From Anaerocolumna sedimenticola (GTDB lineage Bacteria; Bacillota; Clostridia; Lachnospirales; Lachnospiraceae), in the NCBI RefSeq assembly GCF_009931695.1, contig NZ_CP048000.1, positions 2,559,501 through 2,623,500 on the forward strand: a stretch of 64,000 nt of DNA, given 5' to 3'. A model generated the notes under the pieces. The model made no database searches. It saw nothing but the letters and a program-made list of their open reading frames with translations, and was not told the DNA's origin. A program made the position numbers and the translations under genes. Positions 35,835 to 44,729 of the stretch are shown here, piece by piece (the first letter of the stretch is position 1; each line of letters starts with the position of its first letter).

Positions 35835-37517
35835 ATGAAAAACTACAAAAAAATTTTGGCACTACTCCTTGCAGTCGTAATGATAGTATCACTTGCAGGA
35901 TGTAACGGTAAAAGTACTTCCACTAAGGGAAGCAACGATGTTAAAACTGCTGATGAGGGGGCAGGCACAACAAAAGAAGCTGATACTGAGAAAGAAACGG
36001 GAGAACTGGTTACCGGAAGTACGAAAGGAGTATCGCCGGATAATGCTCTGGTGATCGCAGTGGAAACAAGCATCAGTTCCTTAGATCCCCACAATCTAAG
36101 TGATACCTTATCGATTTCTGCATCAAGAGCCATGTATGAGAATTTAGTTATGTTTGATGCGGATATGAACATTGTCGGACAATTGGCAGAAAGCTATGAA
36201 ATTTCAGAAGATTCCCTTACATATACGTTCCATTTACGAAAAGGCGTTAAATTCCATGACGGTACGGATTTTAATGCAGCAGCTGTAAAAGCAAATTTTG
36301 ACCGTATCATGAATAAAGATAATAACCTGCGTACAAGAAGCCGTTTTGTCTTAACGGAGGGTGACGTAGAGACAGACCGCATTGAAAGTATTGAAATACC
36401 GGATGATTATACGGTAGTGTTTCAATTATCGGCACCTTACAGTCCATTTATTAATAAACTAACTTTGGTTCCTGTAATCAGTCCGGCAGCAATAGAAAAA
36501 TACGGCAATGACGGCTTGATAACCAATCCGGTTGGAACCGGCCCATATATTTTTAAAGAATGGGTGGAAGGTGACCATATGACGGCAACGAAAAATCAGG
36601 ATTATTGGGGAACCAAACCGGGTGTTGATTCCGTAACGATTAAAGAAGTACCGGAAGCCGGTTCCCGTACGGCTATGCTCCAGACCGGCGAGGCAGATTT
36701 TATTTATCCTATGCCATCGGATCAGATTTCAGCAGCGGAAACGACCGGAGATATTACTGTTAATGCTACGACTTCCACAATTATGAGGTATGTAACATTA
36801 AATACCAATTTAAAAGAGTTAAGTGATGTTAAAGTACGTCAGGCTATGAATTATGCCATCGACCGTAACGCTTATGTTCAGCTTATGTATGCAGGTTACG
36901 GTGCACCGGCCACTTCCGTTATGGCTCCCTCTATTTCCTATTACAGTGAACAGCCAGTCTATGAATATAATCTGGATAAAGCAAAATCCTTACTGGCGGA
37001 AGCAGGTTATCCGGACGGATTTAAATTAACCCTTTGGGGAGATAACTCAACCCAGGAAGTCAAAGGTATGACCTTTATTAAACAGCAATTAGAGCAAATC
37101 GGAATTGAAGTGGAAGTAGTTCCAATGGAACCTGCAACTGTTTCAGATAAAATATATGTACCGTTAGAGGATGCTAAAATCAATATGTGGTATGTAAACT
37201 GGTCCCCTTCCTCCTGCGATGCCGACGGTGCGATGCGTGCTTTATTCTACAGCAAGATGTGCCCTCCAACCAGTGCAAATACGGCATATTATAACAATCC
37301 TGAAGTAGATAAGTTATTAGACCAGGGGATTTCATCCGCTGATCCAAAAGAATTAACCGATATTTATGCTAAAGCACAATCTGCCATTTGGAATGACGCA
37401 CCTTGGTTATTCTTGGGTAATGATCAGAATATCTTTGCAAATAAGACCTATCTTTCCGGTGTAAGCGTAGCACCTGACGGAGCAATTAACTTTGCAAATG
37501 CAACCTTGGCTCAGTAA
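35835..37517 (+). CDS. Peptide ABC transporter, substrate-binding lipoprotein (SBP family 5)
   Basis: 560 residues, the extracytoplasmic receptor of an oligopeptide/dipeptide importer. Signal peptide with lipobox LAGC (Cys ~23), then a Ser/Thr/Glu-rich linker (to ~60). The family-5 domain follows: SSLDPHNLSDTLSIS, YTFHLRKGVKFHDGT (~140) and RQAMNYAIDRNAYVQ. Bound ligand could be a peptide, nickel complex or glutathione; the neighbouring permeases and peptidase favour peptides. AAAGGAG precedes ATG 35835. A hairpin separates it from the permease genes, so it can be made in excess of them, as is usual for such systems. Confidence 0.9.
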   Translation: MKNYKKILALLLAVVMIVSLAGCNGKSTSTKGSNDVKTADEGAGTTKEADTEKETGELVTGSTKGVSPDNALVIAVETSISSLDPHNLSDTLSISASRAMYENLVMFDADMNIVGQLAESYEISEDSLTYTFHLRKGVKFHDGTDFNAAAVKANFDRIMNKDNNLRTRSRFVLTEGDVETDRIESIEIPDDYTVVFQLSAPYSPFINKLTLVPVISPAAIEKYGNDGLITNPVGTGPYIFKEWVEGDHMTATKNQDYWGTKPGVDSVTIKEVPEAGSRTAMLQTGEADFIYPMPSDQISAAETTGDITVNATTSTIMRYVTLNTNLKELSDVKVRQAMNYAIDRNAYVQLMYAGYGAPATSVMAPSISYYSEQPVYEYNLDKAKSLLAEAGYPDGFKLTLWGDNSTQEVKGMTFIKQQLEQIGIEVEVVPMEPATVSDKIYVPLEDAKINMWYVNWSPSSCDADGAMRALFYSKMCPPTSANTAYYNNPEVDKLLDQGISSADPKELTDIYAKAQSAIWNDAPWLFLGNDQNIFANKTYLSGVSVAPDGAINFANATLAQ

Positions 37518-37543
37518 AAAGTAAACGAACAGTGGTGTTCCTT

Positions 37544-37593
37544 AAGAAAACTGTCATCTGCATCTGAATAAGATGGAATGAGACAGTTTTCTT
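37544..37593 (+). terminator. Hairpin between binding protein and permease genes
   Basis: Perfect 12-base inverted repeat AAGAAAACTGTC (37544-37555) / GACAGTTTTCTT (37582-37593). No long T run. Such hairpins usually stop part of the transcripts and protect the upstream mRNA 3' end, raising the binding protein over the membrane parts. Confidence 0.65.
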
Positions 37594-37631
37594 CGTAAAA
37601 AGAACATCCGTTATAAAGTGGAGGAAAGTTC

Positions 37632-38552
37632 ATGGGACGCTATTTCATTAAAAGGGTGCTGGGCGCGATACCGTTATTATTAGCTATTTCCTTTCTCATA
37701 TTTATGTTTATACATTTAATCCCCGGAGATCCGGTAAGGCTTATTGTAGGGTATGAGGCCACACAGGATGAAGTAGAAGTGGTGCGGGATGCGCTTGGCT
37801 TAAATAAACCATTGCTGGTACAATACATAGACTACATGAAAGGATTATTTACCGGAGATTTAGGAAATTCCATTAAAAGCGGAATGTCGGTGGCAGAATT
37901 AATCGGACCTCGTTTTAAACCCACAATCACACTTACCATATGTGCCATGATATGGGCTGTTTTAATCGGTGTGCTCATTGGTATTCTGTCTGCGGTAAAG
38001 CGCGGCAAACTCTTGGATTATATTGGTATGGTTACGGCTATTTCCGGAATTTCCATACCCAGTTTCTGGTTAGGCCTTGTGTTAATCCAGATATTTTCCG
38101 TAAAACTTGGATGGCTGCCCACCGGAGGCCTTGATAGCTGGAAAGGATATATTCTGCCGTCTTTCACCATGGGAGCAGGCATTATGGCAATTTTAGCCCG
38201 GTTTACCAGGTCATCCATGTTAGAATCACTAAGGGAAGATTATGTAAGGACGGCCAGGGCAAAGGGATTACGGGAAATCCTTGTAATCGGAAGACATGCT
38301 TTTAAGAACTCTTTAATTCAGGTAGTTACCGTTGCAGGTTTACAAATCGGCGGATTGCTGGCAGGTTCCGTATTAATCGAAACCGTATTTTCCATTCCGG
38401 GTCTAGGAAGATTATTGGTTGATTCCATAGGTTACCGGGACTACAAAGTAGTGCAGGCTTTACTGTTATTTTTTGCGGTAGAATATATTTTTGTAAATCT
38501 GGTGGTTGATTTATTGTATGGTGTGCTCAACCCTAAAATACGTTATGATTAG
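37632..38552 (+). CDS. Peptide ABC transporter permease (DppB/OppB type)
   Basis: 306 residues with six membrane spans. It opens with MGRYFIKRVLGAIPLLLAIS and the FLIFMFIHLIPGDPVR motif typical of DppB. The loop ARFTRSSMLESLREDYVRTARAKGL is the EAA motif that contacts the ATPases. Forms a heterodimer with the next gene, DppC type, 10 bases downstream. GGAGG-like GTGGAGGAAAG precedes the ATG. Confidence 0.93.
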   Translation: MGRYFIKRVLGAIPLLLAISFLIFMFIHLIPGDPVRLIVGYEATQDEVEVVRDALGLNKPLLVQYIDYMKGLFTGDLGNSIKSGMSVAELIGPRFKPTITLTICAMIWAVLIGVLIGILSAVKRGKLLDYIGMVTAISGISIPSFWLGLVLIQIFSVKLGWLPTGGLDSWKGYILPSFTMGAGIMAILARFTRSSMLESLREDYVRTARAKGLREILVIGRHAFKNSLIQVVTVAGLQIGGLLAGSVLIETVFSIPGLGRLLVDSIGYRDYKVVQALLLFFAVEYIFVNLVVDLLYGVLNPKIRYD

Positions 38553-38562
38553 GAGGTTCACT

Positions 38563-39465
38563 ATGTCTGATAGTAAGAAAATAAAACCAAATACTAGCTT
38601 TGGGGAAGATGATATACTGCCAAAGCCGAAGAGCAAGATGAAAGAATTTATAAAGAAATTTAAAAAAAGAAAAACAGCGGTAGCTTCCTTAATTTTTATC
38701 CTGCTTCTTGCCGTAGCCGCTATGTTAGCACCTTTTATTGTGCCATATGATCCGGCCGCCGCTGATTACAATAATTTACTTAAGGCTCCCAGTGCCGGTC
38801 ACTGGTGGGGAACGGATGAATTCGGACGTGATATCTTCAGCCGTCTTCTTATGGGAGCTCGTTTATCCTTATCCGTTGCATTAAGTGCAGTTGGAATCGG
38901 TGCTTTAATCGGGATTGTATTAGGATTATTAGCAGGATTTTATAATGGTATTATAGAAGCGGTTGTTATGCGCGGATCGGATATATTGTTTTCTTTTCCG
39001 GATATCTTACTGGCCATTGCTATTGTAGCCGTTATCGGACCGGGAGTTATTAATGTGGTAATTGCAGTAGCTGTCTTTACCGTTCCCTCCTTTGCCAGAA
39101 TTATGAGAAGTGCCACATTAAGTGTAAAGGAAGCTCTCTATGTGGAAGTGGCCAGATCCGTCGGCTGTAAAAACGGACGAATCCTGTGGGTACATATTTT
39201 TCCGGGTACGATCCAGTCCATGATCGTAAACTTTACCATGCGTATCGGAACCGCTATTTTAGCGGCAGCCTCTTTAAGTTTTCTGGGCTTTGGCGCCAAT
39301 GTCACCGAACCGGATTGGGGAGCTATGCTGTCACAGGGACGCAATTACTTGAATACGGCTCCCCATATTGTTTTGTTCCCGGGTATTTTGATATTTCTAA
39401 CCGTCCTTGCATTTAATCTGTTGGGTGACGGATTAAGGGATACTTTGGATCCGAAAATGTATTAG
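38563..39465 (+). CDS. Peptide ABC transporter permease (DppC/OppC type)
   Basis: 300 residues from ATG 38563 (AGGAGG upstream); a 19-codon longer reading begins inside the previous gene. A cytoplasmic N-terminal tail of ~45 residues is rich in Lys. Then six spans with the DppC markers [18 protein letters not shown] and the EAA loop [24 protein letters not shown]. Ends [12 protein letters not shown], the family ending. Pairs with the DppB-type subunit. Confidence 0.93.
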   Translation: MSDSKKIKPNTSFGEDDILPKPKSKMKEFIKKFKKRKTAVASLIFILLLAVAAMLAPFIVPYDPAAADYNNLLKAPSAGHWWGTDEFGRDIFSRLLMGARLSLSVALSAVGIGALIGIVLGLLAGFYNGIIEAVVMRGSDILFSFPDILLAIAIVAVIGPGVINVVIAVAVFTVPSFARIMRSATLSVKEALYVEVARSVGCKNGRILWVHIFPGTIQSMIVNFTMRIGTAILAAASLSFLGFGANVTEPDWGAMLSQGRNYLNTAPHIVLFPGILIFLTVLAFNLLGDGLRDTLDPKMY

Positions 39466-39476
39466 GAGGAGTAAAA

Positions 39477-40475
39477 ATGTCAGATGAGTTATTGAAAGTA
39501 AAAAATCTCCGTACGGAATTTAAACGTGATAAGACCATGGTAACAGCAGTAAATAACGTTTCTTTTACCATACGGAAAGGAGAAATTCTGGGCCTTGTGG
39601 GAGAATCCGGGTGCGGTAAATCCGTAACCTCTCTTTCCATCATGGGTTTGTTAATCGATACCCCAGGTAAAGTGACGGGCGGAGAGATTTTGTTGGAAGG
39701 CAGAGATTTATTGAAAAGCAGTGACAGTGAGATGCGTAAAATCAGAGGCAGTAAAATGAGTATGATATTCCAGGAACCGATGAGTTCCTTAAATCCCTCC
39801 ATGAGAGTAGAAACCCAGCTGATCGAAGCAATCCGCCTGCATAAGCCTCTAAACCGTAAAGAAGCAAGATTATACAGTCTTGACATGTTAAAATCTGTTG
39901 GGATTCCTGATCCGGAGACTACATTAAGAAGCTATCCTCATCAATTATCGGGAGGTATGAGCCAGAGAGTGGTTATCGCCATGGCTATGTCCTGTGATCC
40001 AAAGCTATTAATTGCAGATGAACCCACAACGGCTTTAGATGTAACAATTCAGGCACAGATTCTTGACTTGATGCTCAGGATCAGAAAAGAGAAAAATACA
40101 GGAATTCTATTAATTACCCATGATTTAGGCGTTGTAGCGGAAATGTGTTCCAGAGTTATAGTAATGTATGCCGGGCGGATTGTGGAGGAAGCACCGGTGA
40201 AAGAACTATATGCAAATCCGAGACATCCTTATACAAAAGGGTTAATTGCATCGGTTCCCAAATTAGGTTCTAAGGTAAATACACTGCCCTCCATACCCGG
40301 AAATGTTCCGGATCTTTCCGTTATGCCAAAAGGATGCAAATTCGCACCCCGGTGTCAATCTGTTATGGACATTTGCAGAAAAAGTGAACCAGAGCTTAAA
40401 GCTATTGGCGGGGATATCACACAAAAATGCCGTTGTTTTTTACTAAATACACAGAATAAGGAGGAATCAAATTGA
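39477..40475 (+). CDS. Peptide ABC transporter ATPase (DppD/OppD type)
   Basis: 332 residues. Walker [11 protein letters not shown] (~40), signature [10 protein letters not shown] (~155), Walker [13 protein letters not shown] (~170), and switch His ITHD. The C-terminal oligopeptide ATPase extension carries three or four cysteines ([17 protein letters not shown]), which in some DppD proteins bind a 4Fe-4S cluster. GGAGGAG precedes the ATG. It overlaps the next ATPase by one base (TGATG), so the two are translationally coupled. Confidence 0.93.
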   Translation: MSDELLKVKNLRTEFKRDKTMVTAVNNVSFTIRKGEILGLVGESGCGKSVTSLSIMGLLIDTPGKVTGGEILLEGRDLLKSSDSEMRKIRGSKMSMIFQEPMSSLNPSMRVETQLIEAIRLHKPLNRKEARLYSLDMLKSVGIPDPETTLRSYPHQLSGGMSQRVVIAMAMSCDPKLLIADEPTTALDVTIQAQILDLMLRIRKEKNTGILLITHDLGVVAEMCSRVIVMYAGRIVEEAPVKELYANPRHPYTKGLIASVPKLGSKVNTLPSIPGNVPDLSVMPKGCKFAPRCQSVMDICRKSEPELKAIGGDITQKCRCFLLNTQNKEESN

Positions 40476-41455
40476 TGAGTACTCCCTTGGTATCCGTTAA
40501 AAATGTAACAAAAACCTTCCAGGTATCAAAAGGTTTTTTTGCTAAGAAAAAATATGTTCACGCCGTTAATGATATAACTTTTACTATTATGCAGGGTGAA
40601 ACCTTTTCCCTGGTAGGGGAATCCGGTTGCGGTAAATCCACCACAGGCCGGTTGCTTGATCGTTTGTTAACACCGGACCAGGGCGAAATCTGGTTTAATG
40701 GGAATGAAATATCGAAAATAAGTGAAAATGAAATGCGTCCTTTACGTAGAGATGTGCAGATGATTTTTCAGGACCCGTACGGATCCTTAAATCCCAGAAT
40801 GCGAATCGGTGATTTAATAGCGGAACCATTATTGATTCATACTAACTTAAGTGCCGGTGAAAGACTTAAAAAAGTACAGGAACTTCTTGAAATTGTAGGG
40901 TTAAATGCCATGTATTATGAACGTTATCCCCACGAATTTTCCGGAGGACAAAGGCAGCGTATCGGTATTGCAAGAGCACTTACCGTCCGGCCCAAATTAG
41001 TGATAGCGGATGAACCGGTATCCGCTTTGGATGTATCCATTCAGGCGCAAATATTAAATCTTTTAAATGATCTGCAAAGGAATTTTAATCTTACTTACCT
41101 GTTTATTTCCCATGATTTAAGTGTGGTAGAGATGATATCGGACCGCATCGGGGTTATGTATCTGGGAACCATAGTAGAAACCGCATCCAAAGAAGAATTA
41201 TATGAAAATCCAAGACATCCTTATACCAAAGCATTGTTATCCGCTGTACCTTTTCCGGACCCTGCCAGGGAGAAGAAACGTATCCTCTTACCCGGAGATC
41301 TGCCCAGCCCTGTAAATCCTCCCTCAGGCTGTTTGTTTCATACCCGTTGTCCTCACTGTACGGAATTTTGCAAGAGCCAGAAACCCGAAGTGAAGCTGGT
41401 TGGTGATAACCATGCGGTAAAATGCCATTATCCAGATTTGTATGAGATGAAATAA
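40475..41455 (+). CDS. Peptide ABC transporter ATPase (DppF/OppF type)
   Basis: 326 residues from the ATG overlapping the previous stop (AAGGAGG upstream). Walker [11 protein letters not shown], signature FSGGQRQRIG, Walker B LVIADEPVSALD, switch His ISHD, and the cysteine-containing tail CLFHTRCPHCTEFC. It completes a five-gene importer (binding protein, two permeases, two ATPases). A 255-base gap without terminator-like hairpin separates it from the regulator, so the peptidase genes may be co-transcribed or have their own promoter. Confidence 0.93.
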   Translation: MSTPLVSVKNVTKTFQVSKGFFAKKKYVHAVNDITFTIMQGETFSLVGESGCGKSTTGRLLDRLLTPDQGEIWFNGNEISKISENEMRPLRRDVQMIFQDPYGSLNPRMRIGDLIAEPLLIHTNLSAGERLKKVQELLEIVGLNAMYYERYPHEFSGGQRQRIGIARALTVRPKLVIADEPVSALDVSIQAQILNLLNDLQRNFNLTYLFISHDLSVVEMISDRIGVMYLGTIVETASKEELYENPRHPYTKALLSAVPFPDPAREKKRILLPGDLPSPVNPPSGCLFHTRCPHCTEFCKSQKPEVKLVGDNHAVKCHYPDLYEMK

Positions 41456-41710
41456 AGTTGAAATTAGAGCAAAAATGTAAATAGACTATAATATATGGCT
41501 GTAACACTTTGATCACAGAGGTAGTTATCGATACAAAAAAGTAATTTAAATATGTGTAAAAAAGTGGTAACATGTTATTATATGTCGTATTTGATGAAAC
41601 GGATAAAATTAAGATATAAAGGTATATTTCTACGGTTACTGGGAAATGGATGTAATACTGTTTAGAAGTGGTTTAAAAGTTAAGTATAGAAAGAAAGTTG
41701 AGGCAGGTAA

Positions 41711-42472
41711 ATGTTTACAGAGGAAAGATTAGATGCAATCCTACAATGTCTTCGTCAGGACGGAAAAGTCCGGGTTAAGAATTTAAGCGAACAATTTCAG
41801 GTAACGGAGGATTGTATCCGTAAAGATTTAAAAGTGCTGGAGAATGCAGGAAAGTTAAAAAGAACTTACGGAGGTGCAATTTTATCACAGGACTACCCGC
41901 TGGAGAGAGATGTAATTGACAGAAGAACCTATAACGAAGATAAAAAGATAATCATAGCAAAAAAAGCAGCCGAATTAATTAAGGATCATGAAACTATTTT
42001 TTTGGATATTTCCACAACTAATATAAAACTTGCTGAGATTCTTGTCGAAGCCAGAAAACGGCTGGTAGTGGTAAGTAATATGATAGATATTTTACAGATA
42101 CTTGCTAAAAGTTCTACGATAACGCCAATCGGTACAGGGGGAACCATGTACCGGACGGTAAATGGTTTTATGGGTGCTGCTACGATTGAGGTAATTAAGC
42201 AATACAGTTTTGACCGGGCATTTATCGGAAGCTGTGGGGTGGATATGGTGGACTTATCCATTACAACCTTGGGAGTAGAAGATGGTCTGACAAAAAAGGC
42301 TGCATTACAAAGCAGCAGACATAAGTATATTGTCATGGAACGGGATAAATTTTATTTTAATGATTCTTATAAATTTGCACACTTTGATGATATAAACGGG
42401 ATTATTACTGATGAAAATCCGGATCAATCCACTATGAACTTATTGGATTCTGCCGGTATAACTTTGTATTAG
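41711..42472 (+). CDS. DeoR family transcriptional regulator
   Basis: 253 residues. N-terminal DeoR-type helix-turn-helix (RVKNLSEQFQVTEDCIRKDLKVLE, residues ~20-45), then the sugar-phosphate-isomerase-like sensor domain (YGGAILSQDYP, VVVSNMIDILQIL, GSCGVD). DeoR regulators usually sense sugar phosphates, which is at odds with its peptide-uptake neighbours; the ligand could be a muropeptide-derived amino-sugar phosphate, but that is inference. It stands between the ABC importer and the aminopeptidase operon on the same strand. Confidence 0.88.
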   Translation: MFTEERLDAILQCLRQDGKVRVKNLSEQFQVTEDCIRKDLKVLENAGKLKRTYGGAILSQDYPLERDVIDRRTYNEDKKIIIAKKAAELIKDHETIFLDISTTNIKLAEILVEARKRLVVVSNMIDILQILAKSSTITPIGTGGTMYRTVNGFMGAATIEVIKQYSFDRAFIGSCGVDMVDLSITTLGVEDGLTKKAALQSSRHKYIVMERDKFYFNDSYKFAHFDDINGIITDENPDQSTMNLLDSAGITLY

Positions 42473-42520
42473 CGAAAATCCAGGTTAGTATTTAGAATAA
42501 ATGAGAAAAAAGGGGTTTTT

Positions 42521-43963
42521 ATGATTCGGATTGGTTGTGGCAATTCAGAAAATTATAAAGTAAATTTTTATTTTAAAGATGAATCAGATTTAAAAGAATT
42601 ATCTGTTAATATAAGAGAAATATTTGGGGGAGAGTATCTTCAGTCGGTCTTTTTGGCAAAAGAGAATGGAACCATGTCATTGCTTATGGGACTTGGAACA
42701 GAAATTACCGACAGGCTCCAAATAAAAGAGTTATCCGCAAAAGCAGTTAAACAATTGAAATTATATAAGATTAAATCTTTTTCAATGGATATTGAAAAAA
42801 TCATATCCGCTTATGGTATAGATTGCATTCGGGATATTACAGAGGGGCTTATGTTAGGGTGTTACGAACAAATTAAATTCCCTGAACATAAATGGGAGGA
42901 ATTTGAAATCACTTTAACAGGAATTATAGAAAAAGAAACGGAAGCTGCCGAGTTTTTATTAAATGAAACTATTCCAGTAATCGAAGGTGTCCGGTTTGCA
43001 AGAGATATGGTTAATCTTCCGGGCAATCGGTTAAGACCTGCCGAATTTGCCAAAGAAATTAAAATTTTCCTTAATCATACTGGAGTTCAAGTGGAATTGT
43101 TTGATTTTGCAAAAATAAAGGAAATGGGCATGGGCGGATTAGCAGCAGTCGGTGAAAGCAGTGAATACCCGCCTTGTTTTTTGATATTACGTTATTTGGC
43201 AGACCCGAATAATAAAGAAATTACAGCATTAGTAGGGAAAGGCGTAACCTGTGACACCGGGGGATATTGCTTGAAACCGGCTGCTTCCATGCTTGGTATA
43301 AAAGGTGATATGGCAGGCGGTGCAGCTGTTACAGGTGCTATTTATGCCTTGGCCAGAAATAAAGTTAAAACAAATGTAATCGGTTTGATTCCAATTTGTG
43401 AGAACAGGATTTCTCCGGGAAGTCTGCTCCCAGGCGACGTAATTACTTCCTATTCCGGTAAAACCATTGAAGTAATTAATACGGATGCGGAGGGCAGGCT
43501 TATACTGGCTGATACCATTGCTTATGCGGCAGCGAATGAAAAGGTTACCAGAGTGCTTGATATTGCCACATTAACCGGAGCTGTGGTGAATATGTTGGGC
43601 TTCAGCGTGGCTGGTGTTGTTACGGATAGCCAGGAATTCTTTGAAGAATTCCGTTCGGCTTATAAAAGATCCGGTGAACGTTACTGGAGACTTCCGGTTT
43701 ATCCGGAGCATGAAAAAATGATAAAAAGTAAAATTGCAGATATAAAAAATGTGGGTGAAAAATATTGCGGTACAATTACAGCAGGCCTATTCATTAAGGC
43801 ATTTGCTAACGGGTTGCCATGGCTGCATATAGATATTGCCGGAACAGCATGGGTTGATTCACCCATTTTTGAATACCAGTCACAGGGTGCTACCGGTGCA
43901 GGAGTAACGTCCATTTATTACCTTTGCAATACAAATCGGTCAGGTGATCGAAAGGAGAAATAA
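42521..43963 (+). CDS. pepA: Leucyl aminopeptidase, M17 family
   Basis: 480 residues. Cytoplasmic two-metal aminopeptidase that removes N-terminal residues from peptides. Conserved M17 elements: GNRLRPAEFA, VGKGVTCDTGGYCLKP (first metal Lys/Asp), KGDMAGGAAV, and the signature NTDAEGRLILAD with metal and catalytic residues (~325). The N-terminal ~150 residues are the variable domain. It trims peptides taken up by the importer just upstream, which is the obvious functional link. AAAGGGG precedes the ATG; the next gene is 3 bases away. Confidence 0.92.
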   Translation: MIRIGCGNSENYKVNFYFKDESDLKELSVNIREIFGGEYLQSVFLAKENGTMSLLMGLGTEITDRLQIKELSAKAVKQLKLYKIKSFSMDIEKIISAYGIDCIRDITEGLMLGCYEQIKFPEHKWEEFEITLTGIIEKETEAAEFLLNETIPVIEGVRFARDMVNLPGNRLRPAEFAKEIKIFLNHTGVQVELFDFAKIKEMGMGGLAAVGESSEYPPCFLILRYLADPNNKEITALVGKGVTCDTGGYCLKPAASMLGIKGDMAGGAAVTGAIYALARNKVKTNVIGLIPICENRISPGSLLPGDVITSYSGKTIEVINTDAEGRLILADTIAYAAANEKVTRVLDIATLTGAVVNMLGFSVAGVVTDSQEFFEEFRSAYKRSGERYWRLPVYPEHEKMIKSKIADIKNVGEKYCGTITAGLFIKAFANGLPWLHIDIAGTAWVDSPIFEYQSQGATGAGVTSIYYLCNTNRSGDRKEK

Positions 43964-43966
43964 AGA

Positions 43967-44713
43967 ATGGTTAATTATACTCTGGAAGCATGTGTGGATT
44001 CGGTAGAATCTGCCCTTGGAGCCAGTAAAGGCGGAGCCAACAGGCTGGAATTATGCAGTAATTTAATTATAGGCGGAACGACGCCAAGTAAATGGTTATT
44101 AAGAGAAATACAAAAGTATACCGATATCAAAATCAATGTATTAATACGCCCCAGATTTGGCGATTTCTGTTATTCGGAATATGAGTTTAATATTATTAAA
44201 GAAGAAGTTCAAATGTTCAAAGAGTTAGGGGCAAATGGTGTTGCATTAGGAATTTTAAAACCGGATGGAACCTTGAATCTAAACCAGATGGAGATCTTAA
44301 TCGGTTTATCCGGAAATATGGAAGTAACCCTGCATAGGGCATTTGACGTCTGTGTCAATCCCTATGATGCCCTGGAGCAGGCAAAGCGGCTTGGAATCCG
44401 CTCCATTCTTACATCTGGCCAGAAAAATACCTGTATGGAGGGAAGCAGCCTGATTAAAGAACTGATTGAAAAAAGTCAGGGCGAGATAGAAATTTTAGTG
44501 TGCGGCGGAGTGGATGCTTCGGTTATTAAAAAGATAGGTCCCAGCACAGGGGCAAAAGCGTTTCATATGTCCGGAAAAGTAAGTGCGGAAAGTATTATGG
44601 ATTTTCGTAAAGAGGGAGTATGTATGGGACTTCCCTCCATTGATGAATATATCATTTGGAAAACAGATGAAAGAAAGATTCACGAGGCACGACTGGTTTT
44701 GGAAGATATATAA
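43967..44713 (+). CDS. cutC: CutC family protein
   Basis: 248 residues. TIM-barrel CutC family, with the signature LEACVDSVESALGASKGGANRLELCS near the start (shown: VESALGASKGGANRLELC), IGGTTPSK, LIRPRFGDFCYSE and LTSGQKNTC. CutC was named for copper tolerance in E. coli; its biochemical role is unsettled and a hydrolase or isomerase is possible. AAAGGAG precedes the ATG; starts 3 bases after pepA. Its place between a peptidase and a transglutaminase-like gene supports a role in processing imported material rather than in copper handling. Confidence 0.9.
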   Translation: MVNYTLEACVDSVESALGASKGGANRLELCSNLIIGGTTPSKWLLREIQKYTDIKINVLIRPRFGDFCYSEYEFNIIKEEVQMFKELGANGVALGILKPDGTLNLNQMEILIGLSGNMEVTLHRAFDVCVNPYDALEQAKRLGIRSILTSGQKNTCMEGSSLIKELIEKSQGEIEILVCGGVDASVIKKIGPSTGAKAFHMSGKVSAESIMDFRKEGVCMGLPSIDEYIIWKTDERKIHEARLVLEDI

Positions 44714-44729
44714 TTGGAGTGGTGGATTT

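Noticed and set aside
44583..44729. Longer N-terminus for the transglutaminase-like protein
   Set aside because: The extra 49 codons lie inside cutC in another frame; ATG 44730 has a ribosome site and follows the cutC stop.
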